DNA of 64,000 nt from Yinghuangia sp051388915 (GTDB taxonomy: Bacteria > Actinomycetota > Actinomycetes > Streptomycetales > Streptomycetaceae), in the NCBI RefSeq assembly GCF_051388915.1, contig NZ_JBPKBH010000029.1:1-64000 (forward strand), read 5' to 3'. Positions 7,860 to 16,554 of the stretch are shown here, one piece after another (the stretch's first letter is position 1; the number at the start of each line of letters is the position of its first letter). Both the position numbers and the translations under genes were made by a program. Below the pieces are notes generated by a model, which was not told where the DNA came from, searched no databases, and worked only from the letters and a program-made list of their open reading frames with translations.

Positions 7860-9761
7860 TCACGCTTCCCCGCGTACGCCGCGGCTCGCGGACACCGACA
7901 ACAGCGCCGCCGGGACCGCGATCGCGGCGCACGCGGCCACGGCCGCACCCGCCTCGCGCCACGGCAGCGACACCGGGCCCGGCCCGATGAGCAGGGCGAT
8001 GGCCGTCCACAGCGGTACGAGCGTCGCCGCGGCGGCCAACACACCCAGGAGAACTCCCAGTACCACCATCAGCGTTGCCTCGACGGCCGCGGTCCGCGCG
8101 ACCTGTGCGCGCGTCGCCCCGGACATCCGCAGCGCCCGCCACACCGGCGCCTGGTCGGCCGTCGACATGGCGGTGGTGTTGGCGATCGCGACGCCCGCGT
8201 ACAGCAGCGCGACGCCGAGCACGAAATAGACGGCCAGGCGCCTGCGTTCCTCCGTGCCGCCGTGCACGTCCGCCCGTGCCCACTCGGCGGCGGTGTGCAC
8301 AGCGGCGCCGGTCCGTGCGGCGGCTGCGCGTACGGCCGCCTCCGCCTGCGCGCCGGGCTCCCCGTCCGGCCGGTTCACGAGCGTCAACGGCTCGGCGCCG
8401 GGCGGGGCATGACCGAGCGTCAGGAGCGCGGGTGTGCCACCGGTGCCTTCCGCGACGACCGCCGCTATGCGCAGCGACCGCTCGGTGCCGTCGGCCATGC
8501 GTACCGGGATGACCGCGCCGATGGTGGTCTGCGCCCAGCCGTCGGGGACCACGATCGCGTCGTCCGCCAGATCGGCGAGCGAACCGGCGGTGATCTCAAG
8601 GTCCATGACCGTCGCGAGCGTGGCGGGGTCGACCGCGAGCGCGTCGAGCTCCACCCACTTCGCGGCGGCGGGTGTCAGCGACACCTGCGTGGGGATGGTG
8701 ATCACGACCGCCAAGTCCGGTTCACCGACGCGTAGTTCGTCGGCAGGCAGTGCACCCTGGACGACGAGTTCGGCGGTGATGCGCTGCTCGGCGTCGCGTA
8801 CCTTGGCCGCGTCGACCGTGTCGGTGGCGCCCAGCAGCGAGACGGCGAGGGCGACGGTCATCAACACCGGCGCGACGGTGGCCGCGGTGCGGCGCGGCGA
8901 CGCGAGGACGCCCGAACGCGCGAGTTCGAGGGCGACCGGCTCGCGGCCGCGCGTCACCCGCCCCAGGGCGCGCAGCGGCGGCCCCACGAGGGCCGGGGCC
9001 AGCAGAGCGACGCCGGGGACGACCAGCATCGGGGCCAGCGTGCGGTGCTTGCGGTGGATCGCCTCGCCGGGTGTGACCACCGCGGTGAAGCCGAGGTACG
9101 CCACCGCGCTCGCGAGCAGCACCGCCCCCACCACGATCCGGGTGCGGGACGACTCGGCGTCGTCTACTGCGGCCGTCCGCAGCGCCTCGACCGGGCGTAC
9201 CCGAGCAGCCTGCCGGGCGGCGACCAACGCACCGGCCAGCGCGACGGCGATGCCGGTGGCGAAGGCGGTGTAGTACGGCCAGGTGACGTGACGCATCGTC
9301 AACCACGAGGGGGAGAGCTCGTGTTCGCCGAGCCAGTCGATCAACTCGGGGGCGGCCGAACGGCCTAGGAAGCAGCCGAGCAGCCCGGCCGGGACCGACA
9401 GCAGGAACGCCTCGCGCAGCACCAGCCGCCGCACCTGTCCGGGGGTGGCTCCGACGCTGCGCAGCAACGCCAGTTCGCGGCGCCGCCGGGCGACCGAGAA
9501 CGCGAACGTGGACGCCACGACGAATCCGGTGGCGAACACGGCGATTCCGACGGCCGTGCCGGTGAGCGCGTTGGTGGTGACGAGCGCGTCGTGGTCGTCG
9601 CCGGTTCCGCGGGCGGTCGCCGAGGACGCGAGCGTGAGCAGCATCGACGTGACGACGGCGACGCCCAGGGCGAGGGTCGCGAAGCTGCCCGCGAGGTCGG
9701 CGTACCGGCGACCCGGCCCTCTCTTACGGATCTTGCCGGGCTCGCGACGCCTGGCACGCAT
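7860..9761 (-). CDS. FtsX-like ABC transporter permease
   Basis: About 633 aa with two FtsX-type domains. The first has TM segments 'FATLALGVAVVTSMLLTLAS' and 'TAVGIAVFATGFVVASTFAF' followed by the hallmark 'RRRELALLRSVGATPGQVRR'. A central extracytoplasmic region of about 150 residues follows, then a second domain ending in three TM segments with 'VWRALRMSGATRAQVARTA'. This is the MacB/LolC-type layout; substrate unknown. No ATPase gene is adjacent. The open frame extends to 9896, but that extension is encoded by a dispersed repeat (9751-9838), so ATG 9761 ('MRARRREPGKIRK') is preferred; even this codon lies at the repeat edge. Confidence 0.8.
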   Translation of the reverse strand: MRARRREPGKIRKRGPGRRYADLAGSFATLALGVAVVTSMLLTLASSATARGTGDDHDALVTTNALTGTAVGIAVFATGFVVASTFAFSVARRRRELALLRSVGATPGQVRRLVLREAFLLSVPAGLLGCFLGRSAAPELIDWLGEHELSPSWLTMRHVTWPYYTAFATGIAVALAGALVAARQAARVRPVEALRTAAVDDAESSRTRIVVGAVLLASAVAYLGFTAVVTPGEAIHRKHRTLAPMLVVPGVALLAPALVGPPLRALGRVTRGREPVALELARSGVLASPRRTAATVAPVLMTVALAVSLLGATDTVDAAKVRDAEQRITAELVVQGALPADELRVGEPDLAVVITIPTQVSLTPAAAKWVELDALAVDPATLATVMDLEITAGSLADLADDAIVVPDGWAQTTIGAVIPVRMADGTERSLRIAAVVAEGTGGTPALLTLGHAPPGAEPLTLVNRPDGEPGAQAEAAVRAAAARTGAAVHTAAEWARADVHGGTEERRRLAVYFVLGVALLYAGVAIANTTAMSTADQAPVWRALRMSGATRAQVARTAAVEATLMVVLGVLLGVLAAAATLVPLWTAIALLIGPGPVSLPWREAGAAVAACAAIAVPAALLSVSASRGVRGEA

Positions 9762-9838
9762 GCTCGCGGCGTTGCGGGCCATTGCGAATACGACCGAGTG
9801 CGAGCTGCGGGCCCGCGCCTTGCGATCGCGTACACCAG
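9751..9838 (+). repeat. Partial copy of a dispersed repeat also found at 44.6-45.0 kb
   Basis: The phrases GCTCGCGGCGTTGCGGGC and TACGACCGAGT followed by GAGCT..GGGCCCGCG occur in the same order and orientation as in the element at 44614-44816. An internal block of about 23 bp is absent here. The copy overlaps the 5' end of the permease frame. Confidence 0.65.
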
Positions 9839-9940
9839 ACGCTGCGGGCTGTCCGGCAGCATCCGAACGCGAGGACCTTGGCATGCTACGAGTCAACCGG
9901 CGGACGAGGTGCGCGCGGGATGGTGCCGGCGCCCGATTGC

Positions 9941-9960
9941 GGGTGGGGCTAGCCCCACCC
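9941..9960. promoter_or_regulatory. 20-bp perfect palindrome
   Basis: GGGTGGGGCTAGCCCCACCC lies between the divergent permease and small membrane protein genes. A half-like GGTGGGGCTT recurs at the ribosome binding site of the latter (10060-10069). Candidate operator; the binding protein is unknown. Confidence 0.45.
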
Positions 9961-10069
9961 GCCGCCCTCCGGCTGAACCCACCCAGGTCCGCGCGCGCGT
10001 TCCCGCCGGTGGCGGAACTGAGTACGAGCGCTCATGCCGGTGTGCCGTCGTTACGCGAAGGTGGGGCTT

Positions 10070-10354
10070 ATGACGTCGAACCTGCCGAGGCACCGCGAGC
10101 GGAGCGTCGACCGCGAGTACGTGCGGGAACCACCGCGCTCGCACACACCGCTGAAGTTGGCCGCCGTCGTGCTGTTCGTGGCCGCCGGGTTCCTGTTCAC
10201 GGGCGGCCTGTTGGTGTTGTCCGCCCGCGAGTTGGGGGACGAAACCGCGACGCAGGGCGGCGCCCTCATGCTCGGGTCGGCGAGTTGTGCCACGGTGGCG
10301 GTCGCCATTGCGGTGGCCGTGGCCACACACGGCGCCCGCCGCCGCGGACACTGA
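10070..10354 (+). CDS. Small two-TM membrane protein, 94 aa
   Basis: Starts MTSNLPRHRERS. A charged N-terminus of about 35 residues precedes two hydrophobic segments, 'LAAVVLFVAAGFLFTGGLLV' and 'GALMLGSASCATVAVAIAVA', and a short basic tail. GGTGGGG precedes ATG 10070; a further in-frame start at 10034 lacks one. No family recognised. It is divergent from the FtsX-type permease across a 20-bp palindrome. Confidence 0.65.
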   Translation: MTSNLPRHRERSVDREYVREPPRSHTPLKLAAVVLFVAAGFLFTGGLLVLSARELGDETATQGGALMLGSASCATVAVAIAVAVATHGARRRGH

Positions 10355-10414
10355 CGGCCGGTGCCGACGCCCGTCGGCGGTACCGGCACCACCCGTCTGC
10401 CCTCGTCGTCGGTG

Positions 10415-11191
10415 TCAGCGGACCCGGTACTCCTTGCTCCGCTGCTGGAAAAGCCCCGCCTGCTCCGACCACGCCAGGTTGCCCAGCGTGATCATGTGCG
10501 GCGCCATCGTGAGCGCCTGAGCGCGCGTCATGTCGCGTGCCGCCCAGATCGACCGGACCGAGCCCTCGACGCCGTGCGGCGGGTACGCGGCGATCGCCTC
10601 CGCCGCCCACTTCGCCGTCTCGTGCAGCTCGTCGGCCGGGACCACCTGCGATACGAGGCCCGTCTCGTACGCCCGCCGCGCGCTCATCCGCTCGGCGTTC
10701 CCGAGCAGCGTCAGCCGCATGACCTCGCCGAGTGGCATGCGCTGGGCCAGGTGCATCGACTCGAAGCCGGAGACCATGCCGTACGTCGTGTGCGGGTCGA
10801 AGAACGTGGCGTTTTCACTCGCGATGATGAACTCGCACTCACCCAGAAGGTAGAAGGCGCCGCCGCAGGCCATGCCGTTGACCGCGATGATGACCGGCTT
10901 CCACAGGTCGGAGTACTTGGGGCCGATCTTCAGCATCGGGTCGTCCATCATGTACGGCGACGACGGCTGCGGGATGTCGACCGACCGGTCGATACCGGTG
11001 CAAAACGCCTTGTCCCCGGCCCCGGTGAGGACGATCACACGCACGTCGTCGTCGTGCCGCAGCTCGCGCCACAGGGTGTGCAGCTCTTCGATCATGACCA
11101 GGTCGACCGCGTTGTGCCGGTCGGGGCGATTGAGCGTCACCCACGCGACGCCGTCCGCCTGTTCGTACCCGAGCGTCTCGAACTTGCGCAT
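10415..11191 (-). CDS. Enoyl-CoA hydratase/isomerase family protein
   Basis: A 258-aa crotonase-fold protein: hydration or isomerisation of an enoyl-CoA. The oxyanion-hole segments are 'KAFCTGIDRS' and 'AVNGMACGGAFYLLGECEFI'; the second has the Gly pair but Phe and Tyr where classical hydratases carry the first catalytic Glu. The 'TFFDPHTTYGMVSGFESMHL' segment also differs from the PExxLG form that bears the second Glu. The reaction may therefore not be classical hydration. ATG 11191 is preferred over GTG 11200 because AGGAGGAG is eight bases upstream. It shares the 11300 operator with the divergent FadD3-like gene. Confidence 0.88.
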   Translation of the reverse strand: MRKFETLGYEQADGVAWVTLNRPDRHNAVDLVMIEELHTLWRELRHDDDVRVIVLTGAGDKAFCTGIDRSVDIPQPSSPYMMDDPMLKIGPKYSDLWKPVIIAVNGMACGGAFYLLGECEFIIASENATFFDPHTTYGMVSGFESMHLAQRMPLGEVMRLTLLGNAERMSARRAYETGLVSQVVPADELHETAKWAAEAIAAYPPHGVEGSVRSIWAARDMTRAQALTMAPHMITLGNLAWSEQAGLFQQRSKEYRVR

Positions 11192-11299
11192 GTGCCCCAC
11201 TCCTCCTGGTCGGCCCGCGTTGTCGGCCTGGCTGCGAATCCGGCGCGAATCCGGCGTGGTCTCGATCTCCCGGTCGGCAGCTTCCCTCGCCGCCCTGAT

Positions 11300-11314
11300 C
11301 TGACGTACCGTCAG
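11300..11314. promoter_or_regulatory. Operator palindrome CTGACG-TAC-CGTCAG
   Basis: A perfect 6-3-6 inverted repeat in the divergent intergenic region, 52 bp before the FadD3-like start and 108 bp before the hydratase start. Same motif as at 2598. Confidence 0.65.
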
Positions 11315-11366
11315 CTCAGACTAGCAACGGCACAGGCGGCCACCGTCGGACCTCTCAGGAGCGATC

Positions 11367-12992
11367 ATGCAGGGTGATCTGGAGTGGGGCAGCATCCCCG
11401 CCCTCGTCGACAGCGCGGCCGAGCGCTTCGGTGACCGCGAGGCCGTCGTGGACGGCGCCGTACGCATCACCTTCGCGGAACTGCGCGACAAGGTGCGCGC
11501 CGCGGCCGCGGCGGCCGTCGCGGCGGGCGTGGAGAAGGGCGACCGCGTCGCGATCTGGGCGCCGAACGGCCGCGACTGGATCACCTCCGCACTCGGCGCG
11601 CTCGCCGCGGGTGCCGCGATCGTGCCGATGAACACGCGCTACAAGGGCGCCGAGGCGCAGTACGTCCTGGAGAAGACCCGGGCCAAGCTGCTGTTCGTCT
11701 CCGGCACCTTCCTCGGCGCCTCGTACGTCGCCATGCTGCGCTCCTCGGCGGGCGAGGGCACCGCGGGACGCCCGTTCGCCGCGCTGCCCGACCTCACCAG
11801 CGCGGTGGTCTTCTCGGACAGTGCCCCGGACACCTGCGTGACCTGGGCCGACTTCCTGGCCGCCGGGCAGTCCGTGCCCGCCTCGACGGTCGACGAGCGC
11901 GCCGCCTCGGTCGCCTCGGAGGACCTCGGCGACATCATCTTCACCTCCGGCACCACCGGGCGGCCCAAGGGCGTCATGACGACCCACGGCCAGTCGCTCC
12001 GCGTCTTCGAGACGTGGGCGAGCACCGTGGGGCTGGCCGAGGGCGACCGCTACCTGATCGTCAACCCGTTCTTCCACACCTTCGGCTACAAGGCCGGCAT
12101 CCTCGCGAGCCTCATCAAGGGCTCCACGATGATCCCGATGGCGGTCTTCGACGTGGACGCCACGCTCGCGCTGATCCAGGCCGAGAAGGTCACCGTCCTG
12201 CCGGGCGCGCCGACCATCTACACCTCGCTGCTCGACTCCGGCTCGCGCGGCAAGTACGACCTGTCCTCGCTGCGCCTCGCCGTCACCGGCGCAGCCTCCG
12301 TGCCGCTGTCCCTCGTCACGCGCATGGCCGACGACCTGGGCTTCGGCACGGTCCTGACGGCGTACGGCCTGACCGAGTCCTGCGGCACCGCCACCATGTG
12401 CCGCCAGGGCGACCCCGCCGAGATCATCGCCTCCACCTCGGGCCGCGCCATCGACGGCGTGGAGATCGTCACCGTCGACGAGTCCGGCAAGCCCACCGCC
12501 CCCGGTGAGGCGGGCGAGGTCTGGGTGCGCGGCTACAACGTCATGCGCGGCTACTTCGAGGACCCCGCGGAAACCGCGAAGGCCGTCGACGCGGACGGCT
12601 GGCTGCACACCGGCGACGTGGGCGTCCTGGACGACCAGGGGAACCTGCGCATCACCGACCGCATCAAGGACATGTACATCGTCGGCGGCTTCAACGCCTA
12701 CCCCGCCGAGATCGAGTCCGTCCTCGCCGGTCACCCCGCCGTCTCCGAGGCCGCCGTCATCGGCGTCCCCGACGCCCGCATGGGCGAAGTCGGCAAGGCG
12801 TACCTCATCCTCCGCTCCGGCACTTCCGTCACCCCCGACGAAATCGTCGACTTCTGCCGCAAGGAAATGGCCAACTACAAGGTCCCGCGCTACGTCGAGA
12901 TCGTCACCGAGTTCCCCCGCAACCCCACCGGCAAGGTCATGAAGTTCGAACTCCGAGCCCAGGCCGCCGAAGAGTTCGCCGCCAAGAAGTGA
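11367..12992 (+). CDS. Acyl-CoA synthetase, FadD3-like
   Basis: A 541-aa ANL-superfamily ligase: ATP-dependent formation of an acyl-CoA through an acyl-adenylate. The P-loop is 'IIFTSGTTGRPKGVMTTH', followed by 'NPFFHTFGYKAGILASLIKG', 'VLPGAPTIYTSLLDSG', 'TAYGLTESCGTATMCR', the hinge 'ITDRIKDMYIVGGFNAYPAE' and the adenylation Lys in 'NPTGKVMK'. The NPFFH.FGYKAGI and VLPG.PTIY.SLLD phrases are, from memory, those of mycobacterial FadD3, which activates the steroid C/D-ring propanoate HIP. The substrate here remains an inference. CAGGAGCG lies six bases before ATG. A hairpin follows the stop directly. Confidence 0.88.
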   Translation: MQGDLEWGSIPALVDSAAERFGDREAVVDGAVRITFAELRDKVRAAAAAAVAAGVEKGDRVAIWAPNGRDWITSALGALAAGAAIVPMNTRYKGAEAQYVLEKTRAKLLFVSGTFLGASYVAMLRSSAGEGTAGRPFAALPDLTSAVVFSDSAPDTCVTWADFLAAGQSVPASTVDERAASVASEDLGDIIFTSGTTGRPKGVMTTHGQSLRVFETWASTVGLAEGDRYLIVNPFFHTFGYKAGILASLIKGSTMIPMAVFDVDATLALIQAEKVTVLPGAPTIYTSLLDSGSRGKYDLSSLRLAVTGAASVPLSLVTRMADDLGFGTVLTAYGLTESCGTATMCRQGDPAEIIASTSGRAIDGVEIVTVDESGKPTAPGEAGEVWVRGYNVMRGYFEDPAETAKAVDADGWLHTGDVGVLDDQGNLRITDRIKDMYIVGGFNAYPAEIESVLAGHPAVSEAAVIGVPDARMGEVGKAYLILRSGTSVTPDEIVDFCRKEMANYKVPRYVEIVTEFPRNPTGKVMKFELRAQAAEEFAAKK

Positions 12993-12998
12993 CCCTTC

Positions 12999-13023
12999 GG
13001 GTGGCCGCGCCTCGCGGCCACCC
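12999..13023. terminator. Hairpin terminator after the FadD3-like gene
   Basis: Perfect 11-bp arms (12999-13009 and 13013-13023) with a 3-nt loop, six bases past the stop. Confidence 0.75.
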
Positions 13024-13175
13024 GCCCCGCCGAACGCCCGGCCGCGGCTGGACGAACAACCAAGATTCGCCCTCACCGCGCACTCGCCCTCAGTACGTTG
13101 ATGACGCACGGCGAACGTCGTGAGCATCGAAGACTTGGGGGAGTCTTGGCCGCAGGCCGGGTCGCGAAACGCGAC

Positions 13176-13715
13176 ATGGGACCCGACGACCTGGTCGACG
13201 GGCAACTGCCGATGACCGCGCGCGAGGAGCACTTCAGCCTGGCATTCCTGCGCCTGATCGTCTACGAGGCCGGTTGCTCGATCAAGGCTCATGAGACCGA
13301 CTATGACGGGGTCGACGTCACGATCGTCTCGTCGGCGCAGTACGACCGCTGGTTGGCACCGCAGTTCGAGCTGCAAATGAAGTGCACGACGCAGCAGGAC
13401 TGCCTGAAGGACGATCACGTGGCCTGGCGTGTGAAGGCCAAGCCCTTCCGCAAGCTCACCGCCGGACCCCGGTTCATCCCCGCCTACCTCGGTGTGCTGG
13501 TGATTCCGCCCGCTCCCGAGCCGTGGCTGAACGTCGACCACGAGCGTCTCCTGACGCGGAGCCGCTTGTTCTGGCGTCCCGCCTCGGAACTCGCCACGAC
13601 GGATGAAGTGGGCGAAACTCGGACAGTTCACTTGCCTCGACGTAACCTCTTCGCGCGGGAACAGCTTCTCGGCATCATGAAGGCCATCGGCGACGACGAG
13701 GGAGGGGCCTGGTGA
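13176..13715 (+). CDS. DUF4365 domain protein (nuclease-like)
   Basis: About 179 aa. The body ('REEHFSLAFLRLIVYEAGC', 'DYDGVDVTI', 'PQFELQMKCTT') matches DUF4365 proteins as I know them. Asp in DGVDV and the Gln-x-Lys of LQMKCT fit the D...(E/Q)xK core of PD-(D/E)XK nuclease folds. The function of such stand-alone proteins is not settled. The start is uncertain: the frame is open from 13098 and TTG 13146 has GGGGGAG close upstream, but the conserved part begins near residue 13 of the version given. The stop overlaps the next start (GTGA), so the two genes are translationally coupled. Confidence 0.75.
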   Translation: MGPDDLVDGQLPMTAREEHFSLAFLRLIVYEAGCSIKAHETDYDGVDVTIVSSAQYDRWLAPQFELQMKCTTQQDCLKDDHVAWRVKAKPFRKLTAGPRFIPAYLGVLVIPPAPEPWLNVDHERLLTRSRLFWRPASELATTDEVGETRTVHLPRRNLFAREQLLGIMKAIGDDEGGAW

Positions 13716-14908
13716 CGACAACCGGCCGCGCCGACTACCGCGAGGCGGCTTCCTCGCTGACACCTGCCGCTGTCGCGCAATTTCTCGCCGCGCACGACTG
13801 GCAACTTGAGGCGCGCCAAGACCGGGTCAAGGAAATCTGGCGTCTGCCAAGTGGCTCCGGCCACCCCGCGGTCCGGCTCATGCTGCCGCTGGCCACCGAG
13901 TACATCGACTACCTGGCGCGGTTCACCGACACGCTGACCGAGTTGGGGCACATCCACGACTGGGATGCGGGCCAGCTCATCGAACGAGTCGCCGCGACGC
14001 GGGCCGATCTCGTGCACGTCCGGTTGGACCAGCCCATGACCGACGGCACGATCCCGTTTCAGCAGGCGGACAACACCCTCCAGGCGCTCTACAAGCTTCT
14101 GAAGGCCGCCGCGACCAGCGCGGCGGCCCCAGGGCACTCCCATCGCGGGCGACGCCCCGCGGTCGTGTCCGATTTCCTCGACGAATCCGTACGCCTGGGC
14201 CACACCAAGCGGGGCAGCTTCGTCTTCACCGTGGTGACACGGCTCGGCGAGCCGGTGCCCGACGATCAGACGGTTGTCGCTCCGAGCTCCGCGCCCTTCG
14301 CCCGCTTGGTCATGGCGACCATGGCCCAGGGCCTGGAGACCACCCGCCGCCTGACCCGCGAGTGGGACGAGGCGGCGCTCGCCACCGCCGCCGAGCAGGG
14401 GCTGAGCGCAGGGCTGGTCGAGGCAGTGGAGGACATGACCCAGCCCGAGGAACTGCGGTCACTGGACCTCTCGTTCGACTGGGCGGCGGGACAGTCGAGG
14501 CCCGACGTCGGGCTTGAACCGATTGTCCTCGACCGCGATGTGAAGGCCGGTCTGTCGCGCGTGCGCGAGAAGTTGATCCGCCGGGAGGAGCCGCCGCGCC
14601 GCGAGATCCTGATGGGGCTGGTCAAGAGCATCACCCGTGAGGACGCACAGACCGGCAACCGTGATGAACGCGTCGCGACCGTCGTCTTGTTCGCGGAGGT
14701 GGGGGGGCGCATGCGGAACGTGCATGTAACGGTGGTCGGTCGCGACCACGAGTGGGCAGTGATGGCATACCAGATCAACGCCCCGCTCACCGTCTCAGGC
14801 GACCTCGTTTTCGAGCGCCGCGCGTGGCGGCTGACGGGGCACGTCGAGGTTGATCCGAGCTTCCTGGAGCACTACTCCGCGTCCCACCCGTCGTCCTCGG
14901 ACGGTTAG
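13712..14908 (+). CDS. Unknown protein coupled to DUF4365, 398 aa
   Basis: Starts at GTG 13712, overlapping the DUF4365 stop by four bases. No family recognised, no signal peptide or TM. Residues about 1-130 are helical ('AVAQFLAAHDWQLEARQDRV', 'ATEYIDYLARFTDTLTELG'). Then come 'RRPAVVSDFLDESVRLGHTK', a beta-rich 'RGSFVFTVVTRLGEPVPDD' segment, a helical block and a C-terminal sheet ('RVATVVLFAEVGGRMRNVHV', 'HEWAVMAYQINAPLTVSGDL'). The one-to-one coupling to a nuclease-like gene suggests a two-component module, possibly defence or toxin control. That is inference from context. Confidence 0.75.
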   Translation: MTTTGRADYREAASSLTPAAVAQFLAAHDWQLEARQDRVKEIWRLPSGSGHPAVRLMLPLATEYIDYLARFTDTLTELGHIHDWDAGQLIERVAATRADLVHVRLDQPMTDGTIPFQQADNTLQALYKLLKAAATSAAAPGHSHRGRRPAVVSDFLDESVRLGHTKRGSFVFTVVTRLGEPVPDDQTVVAPSSAPFARLVMATMAQGLETTRRLTREWDEAALATAAEQGLSAGLVEAVEDMTQPEELRSLDLSFDWAAGQSRPDVGLEPIVLDRDVKAGLSRVREKLIRREEPPRREILMGLVKSITREDAQTGNRDERVATVVLFAEVGGRMRNVHVTVVGRDHEWAVMAYQINAPLTVSGDLVFERRAWRLTGHVEVDPSFLEHYSASHPSSSDG

Positions 14909-14930
14909 GCGGGCTGCGCGGCTGAGGGGG

Positions 14931-15827
14931 TCAGCCGCGGCTGAGGACGTCGGCTACGCGGGTGAAGCCGTCGGTGGGGTGATTGAGGTCGATCGCCTTG
15001 CGGGCGAGGGATTCGGCGGCCCGCATGATGCTTGCGTCGATGCCGTGGGTCTCCGAGGCGTGGACGATGTGGGCCATCGACGACACGGCCGAGGTGATGG
15101 GGTTGCCTTCGCCGGAGTGGGTGTTGTTGTCGATCTCGGCGGCGGTGTCGGCGAACACCGGCGGGAGGATCGCGCCGATGCCCTGGGCGAAGGGCAGGAG
15201 TTCGGTGGCGGAGATGCCCTCTGCCTTGGCGATGGCGACGGCATGCATGTAGCCGGACATCGCGGTCCAGAAGATGTCGAGCAGGGCGACGTCGTACGCG
15301 GCCGCCCGGCCGATGTCCTCGCCCAGGTGGGTGTGGGTGCCGCCGAGGACGTCGAGGACCGGTCGGTGTCGGGCGTACAGGGGCTGCGGGCCGCTGTGGA
15401 TGAGGACCGCGTGCGGGGTGCCGATGGTGGTGGTCGGGGTCATGATCGCGCCGTCGAGGTAGTCGACGCCGTGCTCGGACGCCCACGCGGCGGTGTCGCG
15501 GGCGCGGTCCGGGGTGTCCGCGGTCAGGTTGACCACCGTGCGGCCCTTGAGCGCCGAGGTGACCGGCCCGTCGCGCAGGATCGCGTCGGACGCGTCGTAG
15601 TTGACGACGCAGACCACCGTCAACGGGCTTGCGGCGACCGCCTCTTCGGCGGTCATGGCGCGCTGCGCGCCGCGGGCGACGAGTTCGTCGTCGCGGCCGG
15701 GCGTCCGGTTCCAGACGACGGTGCGCAGGCCCGCGTCCAGGAAGGCGCCGGCCAGCGCGCGGCCCATGGGGCCCAGGCCGAGCACGGTGACGGAAGAAGC
15801 GGCGGTCGGGTCGGTGTTGGGGGACAT
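14931..15827 (-). CDS. NAD(P)-dependent oxidoreductase, imine-reductase/6PGDH-like
   Basis: A 298-aa protein with an N-terminal Rossmann motif 'VTVLGLGPMGRALAGAFLDA' and the NADP-type 'VVWNRTPGR' after the second strand. The C-terminal all-helical dimerisation domain ('AAYDVALLDIFWTAMSGYMH') is typical of imine reductases and beta-hydroxyacid dehydrogenases. A Lys that would mark a hydroxyacid dehydrogenase is not evident at the usual place (VALLDIFW), which favours the imine-reductase branch. GGGAG lies eight bases before ATG 15827. It is divergent from an HxlR regulator that probably controls it. Confidence 0.88.
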   Translation of the reverse strand: MSPNTDPTAASSVTVLGLGPMGRALAGAFLDAGLRTVVWNRTPGRDDELVARGAQRAMTAEEAVAASPLTVVCVVNYDASDAILRDGPVTSALKGRTVVNLTADTPDRARDTAAWASEHGVDYLDGAIMTPTTTIGTPHAVLIHSGPQPLYARHRPVLDVLGGTHTHLGEDIGRAAAYDVALLDIFWTAMSGYMHAVAIAKAEGISATELLPFAQGIGAILPPVFADTAAEIDNNTHSGEGNPITSAVSSMAHIVHASETHGIDASIMRAAESLARKAIDLNHPTDGFTRVADVLSRG

Positions 15828-15887
15828 GAGGGTACTCCCGTACGGCAGAGATCGATTGCTGACAAATAGCTGCAAAAGGGGTTGTGC

Positions 15888-16238
15888 ATGACGCGCAGGA
15901 GGGCTGCGGACCCGGGTGTCTGCGGTGTCACCGCCGCGATCGGCGTGGTCGACGGCAAGTGGAAGACGGCGCTGCTGTGGATGCTGGAGACGGGCCCCCG
16001 GCGTCCCGGCGAACTGCGCAGGGAACTCCCCGGCCTCACCGAGAAGGTGTTGGCCGACGCGCTCCGCGAGATGCGGGAGGACGGGCTCGTCCACCGCGAG
16101 GTGCACGACGTCCTGCCACCGAAGACGGTCTACTCGCTGACCGACCTCGGCCGCGAACTGTCCGAGGCACTGGCCCCCCTCTCCGACTGGGGCCACCGCC
16201 TCATGGACCTCCGGGCCCAGGAGCGTTCCGCGTCCTGA
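15888..16238 (+). CDS. HxlR-family transcriptional regulator
   Basis: A 116-aa winged-helix protein. The family signature is clear: 'IGVVDGKWKTALLWMLETG', 'RPGELRRELPGLTEKVLADA', 'LREMREDGLVHREVH' and 'YSLTDLGRELSEAL'. HxlR proteins often carry a redox- or ligand-sensing Cys near the N-terminus; here a Cys occurs in 'DPGVCGVTAA'. AAAAGGGG precedes ATG 15888. It is divergent from the imine-reductase-like gene across only 60 bp, so it likely controls both. Confidence 0.9.
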   Translation: MTRRRAADPGVCGVTAAIGVVDGKWKTALLWMLETGPRRPGELRRELPGLTEKVLADALREMREDGLVHREVHDVLPPKTVYSLTDLGRELSEALAPLSDWGHRLMDLRAQERSAS

Positions 16239-16265
16239 CCGCCACCTCCTGACCACAACCTTCGT

Positions 16266-16471
16266 CCGACCGCGCGGCACCCACAAGTACCCACAAAAAG
16301 GTGGGTGTCCGGGCTGGAGGTTGGGGGCGGAGGGGTTGGGGCGGGGAGGACGGTGAGTGGTCGGGGCACCTGCCGACCGCGCGGCACCCACAAATATCCA
16401 CACAAAAAGGGATGGGTGTCCGGGATCCACACAAACAGGGATGGGTGTCCGGGCTGGAGGTTGGGGGCGGA
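16266..16471. repeat. Direct repeats of about 50-66 bp upstream of the MmyB-type regulator
   Basis: Copy 1 (16266-16331) and copy 2 (16373-16424) share CCGACCGCGCGGCACCCACA and the GGTGTCCGGG end. A third partial copy (16425-16471) repeats the second half, including CCGGGCTGGAGGTTGGGGG. Copy 1 contains a small hairpin ACCCAC-N6-GTGGGT. The array sits between the HxlR stop and the regulator start. Confidence 0.8.
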
Positions 16472-16554
16472 CGGCAGGTCGTCGGGGGCATCTGCGGCGG
16501 GGTGTGGCGGGTGGTCCGGCCGAGTGGGCCGCGTGGCGGATTAGCCTGGTCGGC

